From an uncultured Clostridia bacterium (GTDB lineage: Bacteria > Bacillota > Clostridia > Christensenellales > Borkfalkiaceae): 64,000 nt of DNA. The stretch is taken from positions 178,417 through 242,416 of the forward strand of contig CALWCE010000002.1 of the NCBI GenBank assembly GCA_944376295.1, given 5' to 3'. Each line of letters starts with the position of its first letter. Position 1 is the stretch's first letter. The notes under the pieces were generated by a model. That model did no database searches. It was not told the DNA's origin and saw nothing but the letters and a program-made list of their open reading frames with translations. Below, in pieces: positions 7,674 through 18,430 of the stretch. Made by a program: the position numbers and the translations under genes.

Positions 7674-8960
7674 TTACTTCTTGGGCGCGATCTCTTTTGT
7701 GCCGCCCATGTAGGGCCAAAGGACTTCGGGGATCTCGACGCTGCCGTCCGCGCGCAGGTGGTTCTCGACAAAGGCGATGAGCATGCGCGGGGGCGCGACG
7801 ACGGTGTTGTTGAGGGTGTGCGCAAAAGCGGTGCCCTTGCCGCTCTTGTAGCGGATGTTGAGGCGGCGCGCCTGCGCGTCGGTGAGGTTGGAGCACGAGC
7901 CCACTTCGAAGTACTTCTTCTGGCGGGGGCTCCACGCCTCGACGTCCACGCTGCGGTATTTGAGGTCGGCGAGATCGCCCGAGCAGCATTCGAGCGTGCG
8001 CACGGGGATGCCCATCGAGACGAAGAGCTCCACGGTGTAGTGCCACATCTTATCGTACCACTCCGCACTCTCTTCGGGCTTGCAGATAACGATCATCTCC
8101 TGCTTTTCGAATTGGTGGATGCGGTAGATGCCGCGCTCTTCGATGCCGTGCGCGCCCTTTTCTTTGCGGAAGCAGGGGGAATAGCTCGTGAGCGTCAGAG
8201 GAAGCTTGCTTTCGTCGATGGTCTGCCCCATGAAGCGGCCGATCATGGAATGTTCGCTCGTGCCGATGAGATAAAGATCCTCGCCCTCGATCTTATACAT
8301 CATGCCGTCCATCTCTTCGAAGCTCATGACGCCCGAAACGACGTCGGAGCGGATCATGAAGGGCGGGATGCAGTAGGTGAAGCCCTTGCCGATCATGAAG
8401 TCGCGCGCATAGGCGAGCACCGCGGAATGTAGGCGCGCCACGTCGCCCGTGAGGTAATAAAAGCCCTGGCCGCTCGTCCTTCTCGCGCTGTCGATGTCGA
8501 TGCCCTCGAGCTTTTCCAAAATATCGAGGTGATAGGGAACTTCGAAGTCGGGCACCTTGGGCTCCAAAAAACGCTGCCCTTCGACGTTCTCGGAATCGTC
8601 TTTGCCGATGGGCGTTTCGGGGGAGATGATGTTGGGGATCGCCATCATCACTTTTTTGAGCTGTTCGGAGACCTCCCCTTCCTCCTTCTCGATCTCGGCA
8701 AGGCGTTCGGCGTCGGCGTTCACCTGCGCCTTGACCTTCTCCGCCTCCTCCGTCTTCTTTTCGCGCATGAGCATGCCGATCTGCTTGGAGAGCGCATTGC
8801 GGCTGGCGCGAAGGCTGTCGCCTTCCTGCGTGAGGGCGCGGCGGCGCGCGTCGAGCGAGAGCGCTTCGTCGACCAAAGGAAGCTTTTTCTCCTGAAATTT
8901 CTTTCTGATGTTTTCACGCACCAGCTCGGGCTGCGTGCGGATGAGATTGATATCGATCAT
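7674..8960 (-). CDS. serS: Seryl-tRNA synthetase
   Basis: A 428-residue class II aminoacyl-tRNA synthetase that charges tRNA-Ser in the cytoplasm. The N-terminal about 110 residues form the antiparallel coiled-coil tRNA-binding arm (rich in Lys, Glu and Arg heptads). The catalytic core follows with TSEHSMIGRFM, motif 2 (SPCFRKEKGAHG, about 270) and motif 3 with its invariant Arg in NNTVVAPPRMLIAFVEN. Motif 3 differs from the more common GLAVGR form and belongs to a sequence variant of the family. It has its own promoter at 8991-9019. No T-box leader is present in the roughly 30-nt leader. Confidence 0.95.
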   Translation of the reverse strand: MIDINLIRTQPELVRENIRKKFQEKKLPLVDEALSLDARRRALTQEGDSLRASRNALSKQIGMLMREKKTEEAEKVKAQVNADAERLAEIEKEEGEVSEQLKKVMMAIPNIISPETPIGKDDSENVEGQRFLEPKVPDFEVPYHLDILEKLEGIDIDSARRTSGQGFYYLTGDVARLHSAVLAYARDFMIGKGFTYCIPPFMIRSDVVSGVMSFEEMDGMMYKIEGEDLYLIGTSEHSMIGRFMGQTIDESKLPLTLTSYSPCFRKEKGAHGIEERGIYRIHQFEKQEMIVICKPEESAEWYDKMWHYTVELFVSMGIPVRTLECCSGDLADLKYRSVDVEAWSPRQKKYFEVGSCSNLTDAQARRLNIRYKSGKGTAFAHTLNNTVVAPPRMLIAFVENHLRADGSVEIPEVLWPYMGGTKEIAPKK

Positions 8961-8990
8961 AACTGCCTCTGTCTATCGTGATTCGGCTTT

Positions 8991-9019
8991 ATTATACACC
9001 ATATTTGTATAAAAATCAA
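8991..9019 (-). promoter_or_regulatory. Sigma-A promoter of serS
   Basis: On the minus strand TTGATT (9014-9019) and TATAAT (8991-8996) are spaced by 17 bases, giving a short leader before the serS start at 8960. Confidence 0.7.
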
Positions 9020-9070
9020 ACGTTTGCCCGCCGTTTTGAATGCGCGAAGGGCGGCGCGCAAAAATTTTCT

Positions 9071-9099
9071 TTGACTTTTCTTCCCCCATCCTGTATAAT
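9071..9099 (+). promoter_or_regulatory. Sigma-A promoter of the P-type ATPase gene
   Basis: TTGACT (9071-9076) and TATAAT (9094-9099) are spaced by 17 bases, about 45 nt before the start codon. It diverges from the serS promoter. Confidence 0.75.
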
Positions 9100-9146
9100 G
9101 GTTACGTCAGGCGGGGCGCCGGAAGAGAAGCCTCGCGGGAGGTCCC

Positions 9147-11759
9147 ATGGCGAACGAAGAACGGCCGAACGGCAAGAACCGCTCCTTCTTTACCCATCTT
9201 TTGGAGCGCGGCGGCATCCGCCTCTCCGCGCCCAACAAGCAGCGGCAAAAGCTCATGCGCAAGTTTAAAAAGCTCAAAAAGCTCCCCTCCGACGCGGATG
9301 CGGAGCGCTTTTCGCCTGCGCCCGAGGAAGGGCTTTCGGAAGAACAGGTGGAGCGCCGCTTCAACGAATTTTTATTCAACGACGTCAATAAGCGGTATTC
9401 AAAGTCGTACGCGAGCATCTTCATCGGCAATATCTGCACCTTCTTCAACCTTCTGTGCGTGCTCGTCGCGGCGGCGCTCATCTTCGCGCGCGCCGATATC
9501 ACGCAGTTCCTCTTCGTTGTCATCTTTTCCTGCAACCTCCTCATCGGCATCGTGCAGGAGATCCTTGCAAAGAAGCAGATCGATAAACTCGCCGTCCTTC
9601 TTTCCTCCACCGTCAAAGTGGTGCGGGGCGGCAAGGAGAGCGAGATCCCCGTCAAAGAAGTCGTCCTCGACGACGTCTTATGCCTCGAAGCGGGGCAGCA
9701 GGTGCCTGCCGACTGCATCCTCCTCGACGGCAATGCGGAGGTCAACGAATCGCTCCTGACGGGCGAGAGCGATTCCGTCAAAAAGCGCGAAGGCGAGACG
9801 CTGTACGCGGGCTCCTTCGTCGTGAGCGGCGCCTGCCGCGTGCGCGCCGACAAAGTGGGCGCGGCGACTTACCTCAACAAACTCACCTCCAAAGCAAAGA
9901 AATATAAGCGCCCCTCTTCGGAGATCATGAACTCCATCCGCCTCTTCATCCGCGCCATCGCCCTCCTCATCGTGGTGGTGGCGGGGCTCATGACGTGGAC
10001 CAACTGGAAGAACCTCGGCGCGGAGGAGATCGACCTTTTCGACCGCATCTCGGGCACCATCCAGTATTCGAGCGCCATCATCATCGGCATGATCCCTTCG
10101 GGGCTGCTGCTTTTAACGTCGCTCGCGATGGCGGTGGGCGTGCAGCGCCTCGGTAAAAAACAGACGCTCGTGCAGGACCTATATTCTCTCGAAATGCTCG
10201 CCCGCGTCAACGTTCTGTGCCTCGACAAGACGGGTACCATCACGGACGGCAGGATGACGGTGAGCGACTGCATGATCTTGGAGACGGAGACGGAATACAC
10301 CGTCGACGAAGTGATGGGCAGCATGCTCTCCGCCCTCGACGACAACAACCAGACCTCCATCGCCCTATTGGACCGCTTCGGCGCGACGCCCGTCCTGCAT
10401 CCGACGGCGATCCTCCCCTTCTCGTCCAAACGCAAGCTCTCCGCCGTCACCTTCGGTTCGGACGGCACCTATGTGATGGGCGCGCCCGAATTTGTGCTGC
10501 GCCCCATGCCCGCCCGCATCGAGCGCATCGTCAAGCAGTATGCCCAGTCGGGGCTGCGCGTTCTGACGCTCGCCCACGCCGAAGGGAGCATCGAAGGGGA
10601 AGCCGTCCCCGCAGGCGCGCGCGCCATCGCCCTCATCACCCTTGCCGACAACCTGCGCCCCGAAGCGACGGAGACCGTCAAATGGTTCCGCGACAACGAC
10701 GTGAACATCCGCATCATCTCGGGCGACAACCCCGTGACCGTCGCGGAAGTCGCCCGCCGCGCGGGCGTCCCCGGGGCGAACAAATATATCTCCCTCGACG
10801 GGCTCACCGATATCGAAGTGGAGAACGTCGCCCACGAATATACGGTGTTCGGCCGCGTGACGCCCGAACAGAAGGCAGTCCTCGTGCGCACCTTGAAGCG
10901 CGAGGGCAACACCGTCGCCATGACGGGCGACGGCGTCAACGATATCCTCGCCCTCAAAGAGGCGGACTGCGCCATTTCGGTGGCGTCGGGCAGCGAGGCG
11001 GCGCGCAACGTCTCGCACATCGTCCTCATGAACAACAACTTCATGAACCTTCCCTCCGTCGTCAACGAGGGCAGGCGCGTCATCAACAACATCAAGAACA
11101 GCGCCTCGCTCTATATCATGAAGACACTCTTCACGGCGCTCCTTGCCATCCTCTGCGTCTTCATGCAGGTGCCCTACTTCTTCACGACCAACAACCTCAT
11201 CCTCTTCGAGATGTTCGTCGCGGCGATCCCCTCCTTCGTCATCGCCCTGCAGCCCAACAACAACCGCGTCAAAGGCAACTTCATGATGTACGTCCTATCG
11301 CGCTCGGTGCCGGGCGCCGTGACGCTTCTATTATGCGTGCTCGCCGTGCATCTCGGCAATGTGTATATGACGGGAGAAACGTTCGTGCCCTCGCTCGGCG
11401 AGGACGGGAACGCCCTGATCGGCGAAGCGGGCGAAGTCCTCGGCTCCATGCAGCCCTGCGTCGGCTTCGGGCGCAACTTCAAGCCCATGCTCGTGCTTGC
11501 CGTCACCTTCGGCGGCATCGTCATGCTCTACCGCATCCTGCAGCCGCTCAATCTCCTGCGCTCCCTCGTCTATTTCTGGACCCTCGCCGTCTGCATCATC
11601 ATCGTGAGCGTCCCCGTCCTCGGGAACATCGTCTATACGGGCTGGGGGAACGTCGTCTTCACGACGCAGCAGATCTTGTATATCATCTGCATCATGCTCG
11701 CCGCCTTCCCCGTTTCGGGCTTTCTGACGAAGGCGTGCGACCTCTTCAACAGCGACTGA
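9147..11759 (+). CDS. Cation-transporting P-type ATPase
   Basis: An 870-residue integral membrane ion pump of the HAD superfamily. Visible landmarks are the actuator-domain LLTGESDSV (about 203-211), the phosphorylation motif DKTGTITDG with the catalytic Asp near residue 360, and the hinge TGDGVND (about 592-598). Paired hydrophobic helices lie at about 92-135, 267-330 and in the C-terminal third (six helices, about 655-865). There is no N-terminal heavy-metal CxxC domain. The overall look is closest to the CtpE-like group of actinobacterial and clostridial pumps (calcium or other divalent cation), but the ion is not decided by sequence alone. The start has GGGAGG six bases upstream. Confidence 0.88.
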   Translation: MANEERPNGKNRSFFTHLLERGGIRLSAPNKQRQKLMRKFKKLKKLPSDADAERFSPAPEEGLSEEQVERRFNEFLFNDVNKRYSKSYASIFIGNICTFFNLLCVLVAAALIFARADITQFLFVVIFSCNLLIGIVQEILAKKQIDKLAVLLSSTVKVVRGGKESEIPVKEVVLDDVLCLEAGQQVPADCILLDGNAEVNESLLTGESDSVKKREGETLYAGSFVVSGACRVRADKVGAATYLNKLTSKAKKYKRPSSEIMNSIRLFIRAIALLIVVVAGLMTWTNWKNLGAEEIDLFDRISGTIQYSSAIIIGMIPSGLLLLTSLAMAVGVQRLGKKQTLVQDLYSLEMLARVNVLCLDKTGTITDGRMTVSDCMILETETEYTVDEVMGSMLSALDDNNQTSIALLDRFGATPVLHPTAILPFSSKRKLSAVTFGSDGTYVMGAPEFVLRPMPARIERIVKQYAQSGLRVLTLAHAEGSIEGEAVPAGARAIALITLADNLRPEATETVKWFRDNDVNIRIISGDNPVTVAEVARRAGVPGANKYISLDGLTDIEVENVAHEYTVFGRVTPEQKAVLVRTLKREGNTVAMTGDGVNDILALKEADCAISVASGSEAARNVSHIVLMNNNFMNLPSVVNEGRRVINNIKNSASLYIMKTLFTALLAILCVFMQVPYFFTTNNLILFEMFVAAIPSFVIALQPNNNRVKGNFMMYVLSRSVPGAVTLLLCVLAVHLGNVYMTGETFVPSLGEDGNALIGEAGEVLGSMQPCVGFGRNFKPMLVLAVTFGGIVMLYRILQPLNLLRSLVYFWTLAVCIIIVSVPVLGNIVYTGWGNVVFTTQQILYIICIMLAAFPVSGFLTKACDLFNSD

Positions 11760-11783
11760 CATCTTTTTCCGTCGGAAACCGGA

Positions 11784-11815
11784 AGCGCCGCCGAGGGCAA
11801 GCCCTCGGCGGCGCT
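11784..11815. repeat. Intergenic hairpin repeat, copy 1 (CGCCGCCGAGGGC type)
   Basis: A perfect 15-bp stem: AGCGCCGCCGAGGGC, loop AA, and its complement. The same stem, with loop TT, is the core of the hairpin at 32209-32264. No T-run follows on either strand, so by itself it is not a standard terminator. Confidence 0.7.
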
Positions 11816-11829
11816 AAAAAATGAATTGC

Positions 11830-11861
11830 GGCGCGGGCGCCCCGAAGGGGGCGCCCGCGCC
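11830..11861. repeat. Intergenic hairpin repeat, GCGGGCGCCCC type
   Basis: A 14-bp stem (GGCGCGGGCGCCCC and its complement, loop GAAG) nearly identical to the terminator core at 5211-5242. Confidence 0.7.
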
Positions 11862-11866
11862 ACAGT

Positions 11867-11905
11867 AAAAGACCTCCGCCGTACTTCGGCGAAGGCCTTT
11901 TGTTT
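11867..11905. terminator. Bidirectional terminator between the convergent ATPase and opp operons
   Basis: An imperfect hairpin: AAAAG pairs with CTTTT, then CCT with AGG and CGCCG with CGGCG, with two mismatches. It has T-runs on both strands. It separates the P-type ATPase gene from the end of the opp operon. Confidence 0.65.
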
Positions 11906-11911
11906 TGTTGT

Positions 11912-12313
11912 TTATGCCGCGCCTACCACCTCGTACAAGATGAGGAACACGACGGAAACGGCGATGAGCGCCAATCCCACGACGAGGACAAAAGAAACGC
12001 TGCGCTTGCGGTCCTTGCGCGCCTCGCGGTAGTCGTAGAACGTCTTATACTTGCGCTCCACCTTGGAGGACTTGAACGTATACCACAGCAGCGAAACGGC
12101 ATAGCCGAGCATATCGAACACGCCCCCGTTGCTGGCGACGACGATGAGCCCGCCGCAAGTGAGGAAGACGCCCGAAACGAAGAAGGCGTCGCACCAGATC
12201 TGCATAGCGACCGCAACGTCCGTCTCCGTAAAGCCGTTCTTCAGAACGGCGATGAGAAGCACGATCAGAAGCCCGACGCACGCCGTGATGAGATAACGGT
12301 AGACCGTCTTCAT
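11912..12313 (-). CDS. DUF3899-type small membrane protein
   Basis: A 133-residue protein starting MKTVYRYLITAC with four predicted membrane helices (about 6-25, 38-60, 62-80 and 107-130) and a basic loop rich in Lys and Arg between the third and fourth. It resembles the DUF3899 family of unknown function. The start at 12313 was chosen because it lies one base after the oppF stop. Upstream in-frame starts would read through oppF. It is the last gene of the opp operon, so it may be an accessory to the peptide transporter, but no function is known. Confidence 0.7.
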   Translation of the reverse strand: MKTVYRYLITACVGLLIVLLIAVLKNGFTETDVAVAMQIWCDAFFVSGVFLTCGGLIVVASNGGVFDMLGYAVSLLWYTFKSSKVERKYKTFYDYREARKDRKRSVSFVLVVGLALIAVSVVFLILYEVVGAA

Positions 12314-12314
12314 A

Positions 12315-13598
12315 TCAGAGGCCGAGCTCTTCCTTGTACTTTTCGAACTCCGCGCCGTTGCAGTAGATGAAGTGCCCCGGCGTGATCTCCCGCATCGTAG
12401 GGCCTTCGACGGAATAGTCGTGCTCGGCGAGCGGGTTGTAGGTGATGCGGCGGCGCTGCTTTTCGTACTGGGGATCGGGCAGCGGGATGGCGGAAAGGAG
12501 CGAACGCGTGTAGGGGTGCAGCGGGTGCGCGAACAGCTCGTCGGAAGGCGCAAGCTCGACCATCTTACCGAAGTACATGACGCCGATACGGTCGGAGAAG
12601 TACTTGACGACGGAAAGATCGTGCGCGATGAAGAGCACGGTGATGCCCAGCTCGCTCCTCAAATCGTTCAGAAGGTTGATGACCTGCGCCTGGATGGAGA
12701 CGTCGAGCGCGGAGACGGGCTCGTCGGCGATGATGAGTTCGGGCTCCATGATGACGGAGCGCGCGATACCGATACGCTGGCGCTGCCCGCCCGAGAACTC
12801 GTGCGGGTATCTGCCTGCGTGCTCACGGACGAGACCGACCTTTTCGAGGATGTTATACACCTTCTCATCGATGTAGTCCTTATCCTTGATGCCGTGGATG
12901 ATGAGGCCTTCCGCGATGATGTCGCGCACGGTCATGCGGGGATTGAGCGAAGCGATGGGATCCTGGAAGATCATCTGGATGCGGTTGACGATGCGCTCGT
13001 GGCTCGCGACGCGAAGGCGCGTCTTATAATCTTTTTCGACCTTCTTGCGCTCCTCGTCCGAAGAGCAGGCTGCAAGCGCCTTCTCGCGCTCCTCTTTGAA
13101 CGATGCGACGACCTTTTCTGCATGATCCTTATCGCAGAACTTCTGATCGTGCTTGGCGGAGGCGATGAGCTTCCTGTTTTCGAGAACGGCGGTGCGGTAC
13201 TGCTCTTCCGCCTCGGTGCGCAGCTTTTTGTTGAGTTCTTCGGCCTGCGCCCTGTCGGCGCCCTGCTCGATCTCTTCCTTCTTCTGCTTGTCGAGAGCGG
13301 CGATCTTCTCGCGGTAGGCGGTGCGCGCCGCGCGGATGGCCTCCTTATAAGAGCGCGTGCCCGCGCAGATGCGCTGTCCCTTGAAGTAGACGTTGCCCGA
13401 AGTGATGTCATAGAGCTTGATGATGGAACGGCCCGTGGTCGTCTTGCCGCAGCCCGACTCGCCGACGAGGCCGAAGACCTCGCCTTTCTTGATGTCGAAG
13501 CTGACGTCGTCGACCGCTTTGAGTTCGCGCCCGGGGCCCATCTTGAAATATTGACAGAGATGTTCGACCTTCAACAAGGTCTCTTCCTGATGTTCCAT
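12315..13598 (-). CDS. oppF: Oligopeptide ABC transporter ATP-binding protein OppF, with coiled-coil insert
   Basis: A 427-residue ATPase subunit of a peptide importer. Walker [10 protein letters not shown] is at 46-54, the Q-loop in [13 protein letters not shown] at about 209-221, the signature FSGGQRQR in the middle and Walker [13 protein letters not shown] after it, followed by the H-loop FIAHDLS. A C-terminal HPYTRSLL oligopeptide-binding-type tail (oligo_HPY) is present. Between Walker A and the Q-loop, where OppF proteins have about 50 residues, this one has about 158. The extra 110 residues (about 82-195) are almost entirely charged helix (Lys, Glu, Arg, Ala). It follows oppD by four bases with an AAGGAG ribosome binding site. 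Despite the insert all catalytic motifs are intact. Confidence 0.9.
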   Translation of the reverse strand: MEHQEETLLKVEHLCQYFKMGPGRELKAVDDVSFDIKKGEVFGLVGESGCGKTTTGRSIIKLYDITSGNVYFKGQRICAGTRSYKEAIRAARTAYREKIAALDKQKKEEIEQGADRAQAEELNKKLRTEAEEQYRTAVLENRKLIASAKHDQKFCDKDHAEKVVASFKEEREKALAACSSDEERKKVEKDYKTRLRVASHERIVNRIQMIFQDPIASLNPRMTVRDIIAEGLIIHGIKDKDYIDEKVYNILEKVGLVREHAGRYPHEFSGGQRQRIGIARSVIMEPELIIADEPVSALDVSIQAQVINLLNDLRSELGITVLFIAHDLSVVKYFSDRIGVMYFGKMVELAPSDELFAHPLHPYTRSLLSAIPLPDPQYEKQRRRITYNPLAEHDYSVEGPTMREITPGHFIYCNGAEFEKYKEELGL

Positions 13599-13602
13599 GA
13601 TG

Positions 13603-15825
<2,223 letters not shown>

Positions 15826-15826
15826 A

Positions 15827-17368
15827 TCAGTCCTCCGAGCCTCTCAGCGAAGGGTTGAACGCATCGCGCAGGCCGTTGCCGAACAGGTTGAAGCTCAAAA
15901 GCAGCAACGCAAGGAACACCGACGGGAAGGCGATGATGTGCGGATATGTCGTCAGGAACGGCTGTCCGTTTGCAAGCAGCGTACCGACGCTCGTCAGATT
16001 GCCAGACGACAGGTTGATGATGCCGAGATAGGAAAGGTTGACCTCGGAATAGATCATCGAAGGGATGACGAGCGCACAGCTCGTGACGAGCGTACCCAGC
16101 GCATTGGGGAAGATATGCTTCCAGATGATGCGGCGGTTTTTCGCGCCCAGCGTCCTCGCGGCGAGGACGTACTCCTGATTCTTATAGCGATAGAACTGCA
16201 TTCGCGTCGTCGATGCCATGCCGATCCACCCCGTGATGAAGAACGCCAGGAATAGGACAAGGATAGTACTCGCGCCTTGCATATGCAGCTGGAGCAGCGT
16301 GATGACAATGACGCTCGGGACGGAAGCGAGAATATCCGAAACACGCTCCATGACGAGGTCGATCTTTCCGCCGTAATAGCCTTCGATAGAACCGTAGATC
16401 GCACCGACGAACAAATTCACCGCAGCCACACAAATCGCAAAAAGGAACGAGAACCGCGCACCCGAGGCAAGGCAAGTCAGAATATCCTGGCCGCCCTCCG
16501 TCGTCCCGAAGAGGAAGATGGGCTCATCGATGCCGTCCTGCAAATAATAGGTGTGGTAATAGATATAGTACTCGTAATAGTTGATACGGATCTCATAGCC
16601 CGTATCGGTCAGACGGGCGTACTCGTACTCTTCGCCGTTTTCGCCGTCCCCTTCGATGCGGATGGAGTGATAATTGTCGTTGCTCTCCTCTCCGACGGGA
16701 TGGCTCGCATAGGCGAGAATGATGTCGCCGTTTTCATCGTAGACGATCTCCGTACCGCCGTTGCGCATACGCGTCTCATAATAGTAGTTGGCATCGCTGC
16801 GCATACTCGAAGACTGCGGACGCTTGGAAAGCGGGATCATCGGATAGATGACCTGACGACCCGTTTCGTTCTGATACTGCTGGATCTTCTCGTACTCCCA
16901 AAGCTCGGCACGGTAATAGACGCAGCCCGTCGAATGATAGGAATCGAGGCGGAACGTATACAGGCTTCCGCTCTGCGTATATTCGTTGTTTTTGACGGAC
17001 GGATGACCCGTCTCTTCACCCATCAGATAGTAATAATCGAAGGTCTGCTTGTTGAGCGTCTTTTCTTCGCAGCCGTCCCAAAACGTCGTATTCGCGAAGA
17101 GCTCATTTTTCGGCAGCGTATAGCGATAGTAGGTATCGTTATAATTGACCGTATACTGCGTGCAGAAGGGCACGATGATGGCGAACAGAATGAGCGCGAT
17201 GATGATGATCGCTCCGACAATGGAACCCTTATTCTTGCAGAAGCGGCGGAAAGCATCGTGAAAGTAGCCGACGGGCTTCGTAACGAGCTTCTTGTCGTGT
17301 GAAAAGTCGCGCGCCTCGGCAAACTCGAATTGTTCCTTCGGGATATGGGTATAATTCGTGTTTTCCAT
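15827..17368 (-). CDS. oppC: Oligopeptide ABC transporter permease OppC with large extracytoplasmic insert
   Basis: A 513-residue inner membrane permease (usual length about 300). The first transmembrane helix is at about 45-67 (GAIIIIALILFAIIVPF). It is followed by roughly 210 polar, tyrosine-rich residues that should lie outside the membrane, then the five-helix BPD_transp_1 core. The EAA loop (about 425-445) contains AARTLGAKNRRIIWKHIFPN. The ATG at 17368 was preferred over an upstream TTG because it lies one base after the oppB stop. The insert is rich in Asn, Tyr, Ser and Glu and has no motif I recognise; it probably contacts the enlarged OppA. Confidence 0.9.
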   Translation of the reverse strand: MENTNYTHIPKEQFEFAEARDFSHDKKLVTKPVGYFHDAFRRFCKNKGSIVGAIIIIALILFAIIVPFCTQYTVNYNDTYYRYTLPKNELFANTTFWDGCEEKTLNKQTFDYYYLMGEETGHPSVKNNEYTQSGSLYTFRLDSYHSTGCVYYRAELWEYEKIQQYQNETGRQVIYPMIPLSKRPQSSSMRSDANYYYETRMRNGGTEIVYDENGDIILAYASHPVGEESNDNYHSIRIEGDGENGEEYEYARLTDTGYEIRINYYEYYIYYHTYYLQDGIDEPIFLFGTTEGGQDILTCLASGARFSFLFAICVAAVNLFVGAIYGSIEGYYGGKIDLVMERVSDILASVPSVIVITLLQLHMQGASTILVLFLAFFITGWIGMASTTRMQFYRYKNQEYVLAARTLGAKNRRIIWKHIFPNALGTLVTSCALVIPSMIYSEVNLSYLGIINLSSGNLTSVGTLLANGQPFLTTYPHIIAFPSVFLALLLLSFNLFGNGLRDAFNPSLRGSED

Positions 17369-17369
17369 G

Positions 17370-18332
17370 TTATCTTGCCCCCATTCGTATTCTCGGGTCA
17401 ATGAACCCGTAGCTGATGTCGACGACGATACCCGCCAAAAGGCCGACGAGCGTATAGAAGCCCGAAAGCAGCAGGAAGAAATCGTAGTCGAGCACCTGGA
17501 TGGAAGTGAGGTACATCATGCCGACGCCGGGAATGGCGAAAATATTCTCGATGATCATCGAACCGCTCAGAACAGCAACAAATTCACTTAAGATCATCGG
17601 GAAGATGGGCACCATCGCGTTGCGGAGCGCGTGGCGCAGCGTCGCCTGGCCGCGCGTTAAGCCCTTCGTTCGGGCGAGCAGCATGAACTCGCTCGTCAAC
17701 ACCTCGGTGAGCTCTGCGCGGGTATAACGGGCATACCCTGCGATCGAGCCCAAGCACATCGAAAGGACGGCGGGCAGCATGCTCAAAAACATTTCGCCGG
17801 TAAAATAGTCCGTACCCGTCGCCATCATCAGCGGGAACCACTGCAGCTTGAAGCAGAAGATATACTGGATGAGGAACGCATACACGATGGAAGGCACGGC
17901 GATAAGGATCATGACGCCCGTCGAGATGACGTGATCCTGCCACTTATTCTTCTTGAGCGCGGCAAAGATGCCGAGCCCTAAGCCGATCGGCACGCCGATG
18001 AGCGTCGAATAGACGTTAATGAGCACCGTGGGAGGCAGACGGGTAACAAATGCATCCCAAACAGGCTGATTGATGTAGCCCGGCATATTGACGCCGATGC
18101 CGAAATCCCCTTCCGTAACGATGCGTTTTACATAGTTCCAAAGCTGGACCATGATCGGATCGTAGTAGCCGCGGGCACGAAGATTCGCTTCGATGAGTTC
18201 GCGGTCTACGCCGAGTCCTGCGTTGATGGGGATGGGCAGCAGCTTGATAAGGACAAAGCAGATGAGCATGATGATGCAGAAAGTCATCAGCATGAGTCCC
18301 AGTCTCTTCAAAATGTATTTGAACATATACAT
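17370..18332 (-). CDS. oppB: Oligopeptide ABC transporter permease OppB
   Basis: A 320-residue BPD_transp_1 permease with an N-terminal membrane helix (LGLMLMTFCIIMLICFVLI), an extracytoplasmic segment and five further helices. The EAA loop reads ARTKGLTRGQATLRHALRNA (about 215-235). Length is normal for the family, unlike its partners. The start MYMFKYIL at 18332 was chosen for the AAGGAGA site about ten bases upstream; an earlier in-frame ATG lies in the hairpin region behind oppA. It forms the membrane pore together with OppC. Confidence 0.92.
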   Translation of the reverse strand: MYMFKYILKRLGLMLMTFCIIMLICFVLIKLLPIPINAGLGVDRELIEANLRARGYYDPIMVQLWNYVKRIVTEGDFGIGVNMPGYINQPVWDAFVTRLPPTVLINVYSTLIGVPIGLGLGIFAALKKNKWQDHVISTGVMILIAVPSIVYAFLIQYIFCFKLQWFPLMMATGTDYFTGEMFLSMLPAVLSMCLGSIAGYARYTRAELTEVLTSEFMLLARTKGLTRGQATLRHALRNAMVPIFPMILSEFVAVLSGSMIIENIFAIPGVGMMYLTSIQVLDYDFFLLLSGFYTLVGLLAGIVVDISYGFIDPRIRMGAR

Positions 18333-18366
18333 TTTTGCGCTGTCTCCTTGTTTTGGAATTAGCCGA

Positions 18367-18400
18367 AACAGCGGGGGACAAATCAATGTTCCCCGCTGTT
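18367..18400 (-). promoter_or_regulatory. Intercistronic hairpin between oppA and oppB
   Basis: AACAGCGGGG and CCCCGCTGTT form a 10-bp stem with a 14-base loop and no T-run. Such hairpins often protect the upstream oppA message or partly attenuate transcription, so that the binding protein is made in excess. That role here is inferred. Confidence 0.6.
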
Positions 18401-18430
18401 ACGGTTTCGATCAAATAATTTGTCTTACCC

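Noticed and set aside
6603-8432. 609-codon plus-strand frame over the exonuclease and serS genes
   Set aside because: It runs antisense through two certain genes and has no start signals.
8961-9070. T-box riboswitch in front of serS
   Set aside because: The leader is only about 30 nt and has none of the specifier or antiterminator elements. The same holds for glnS and glyS.
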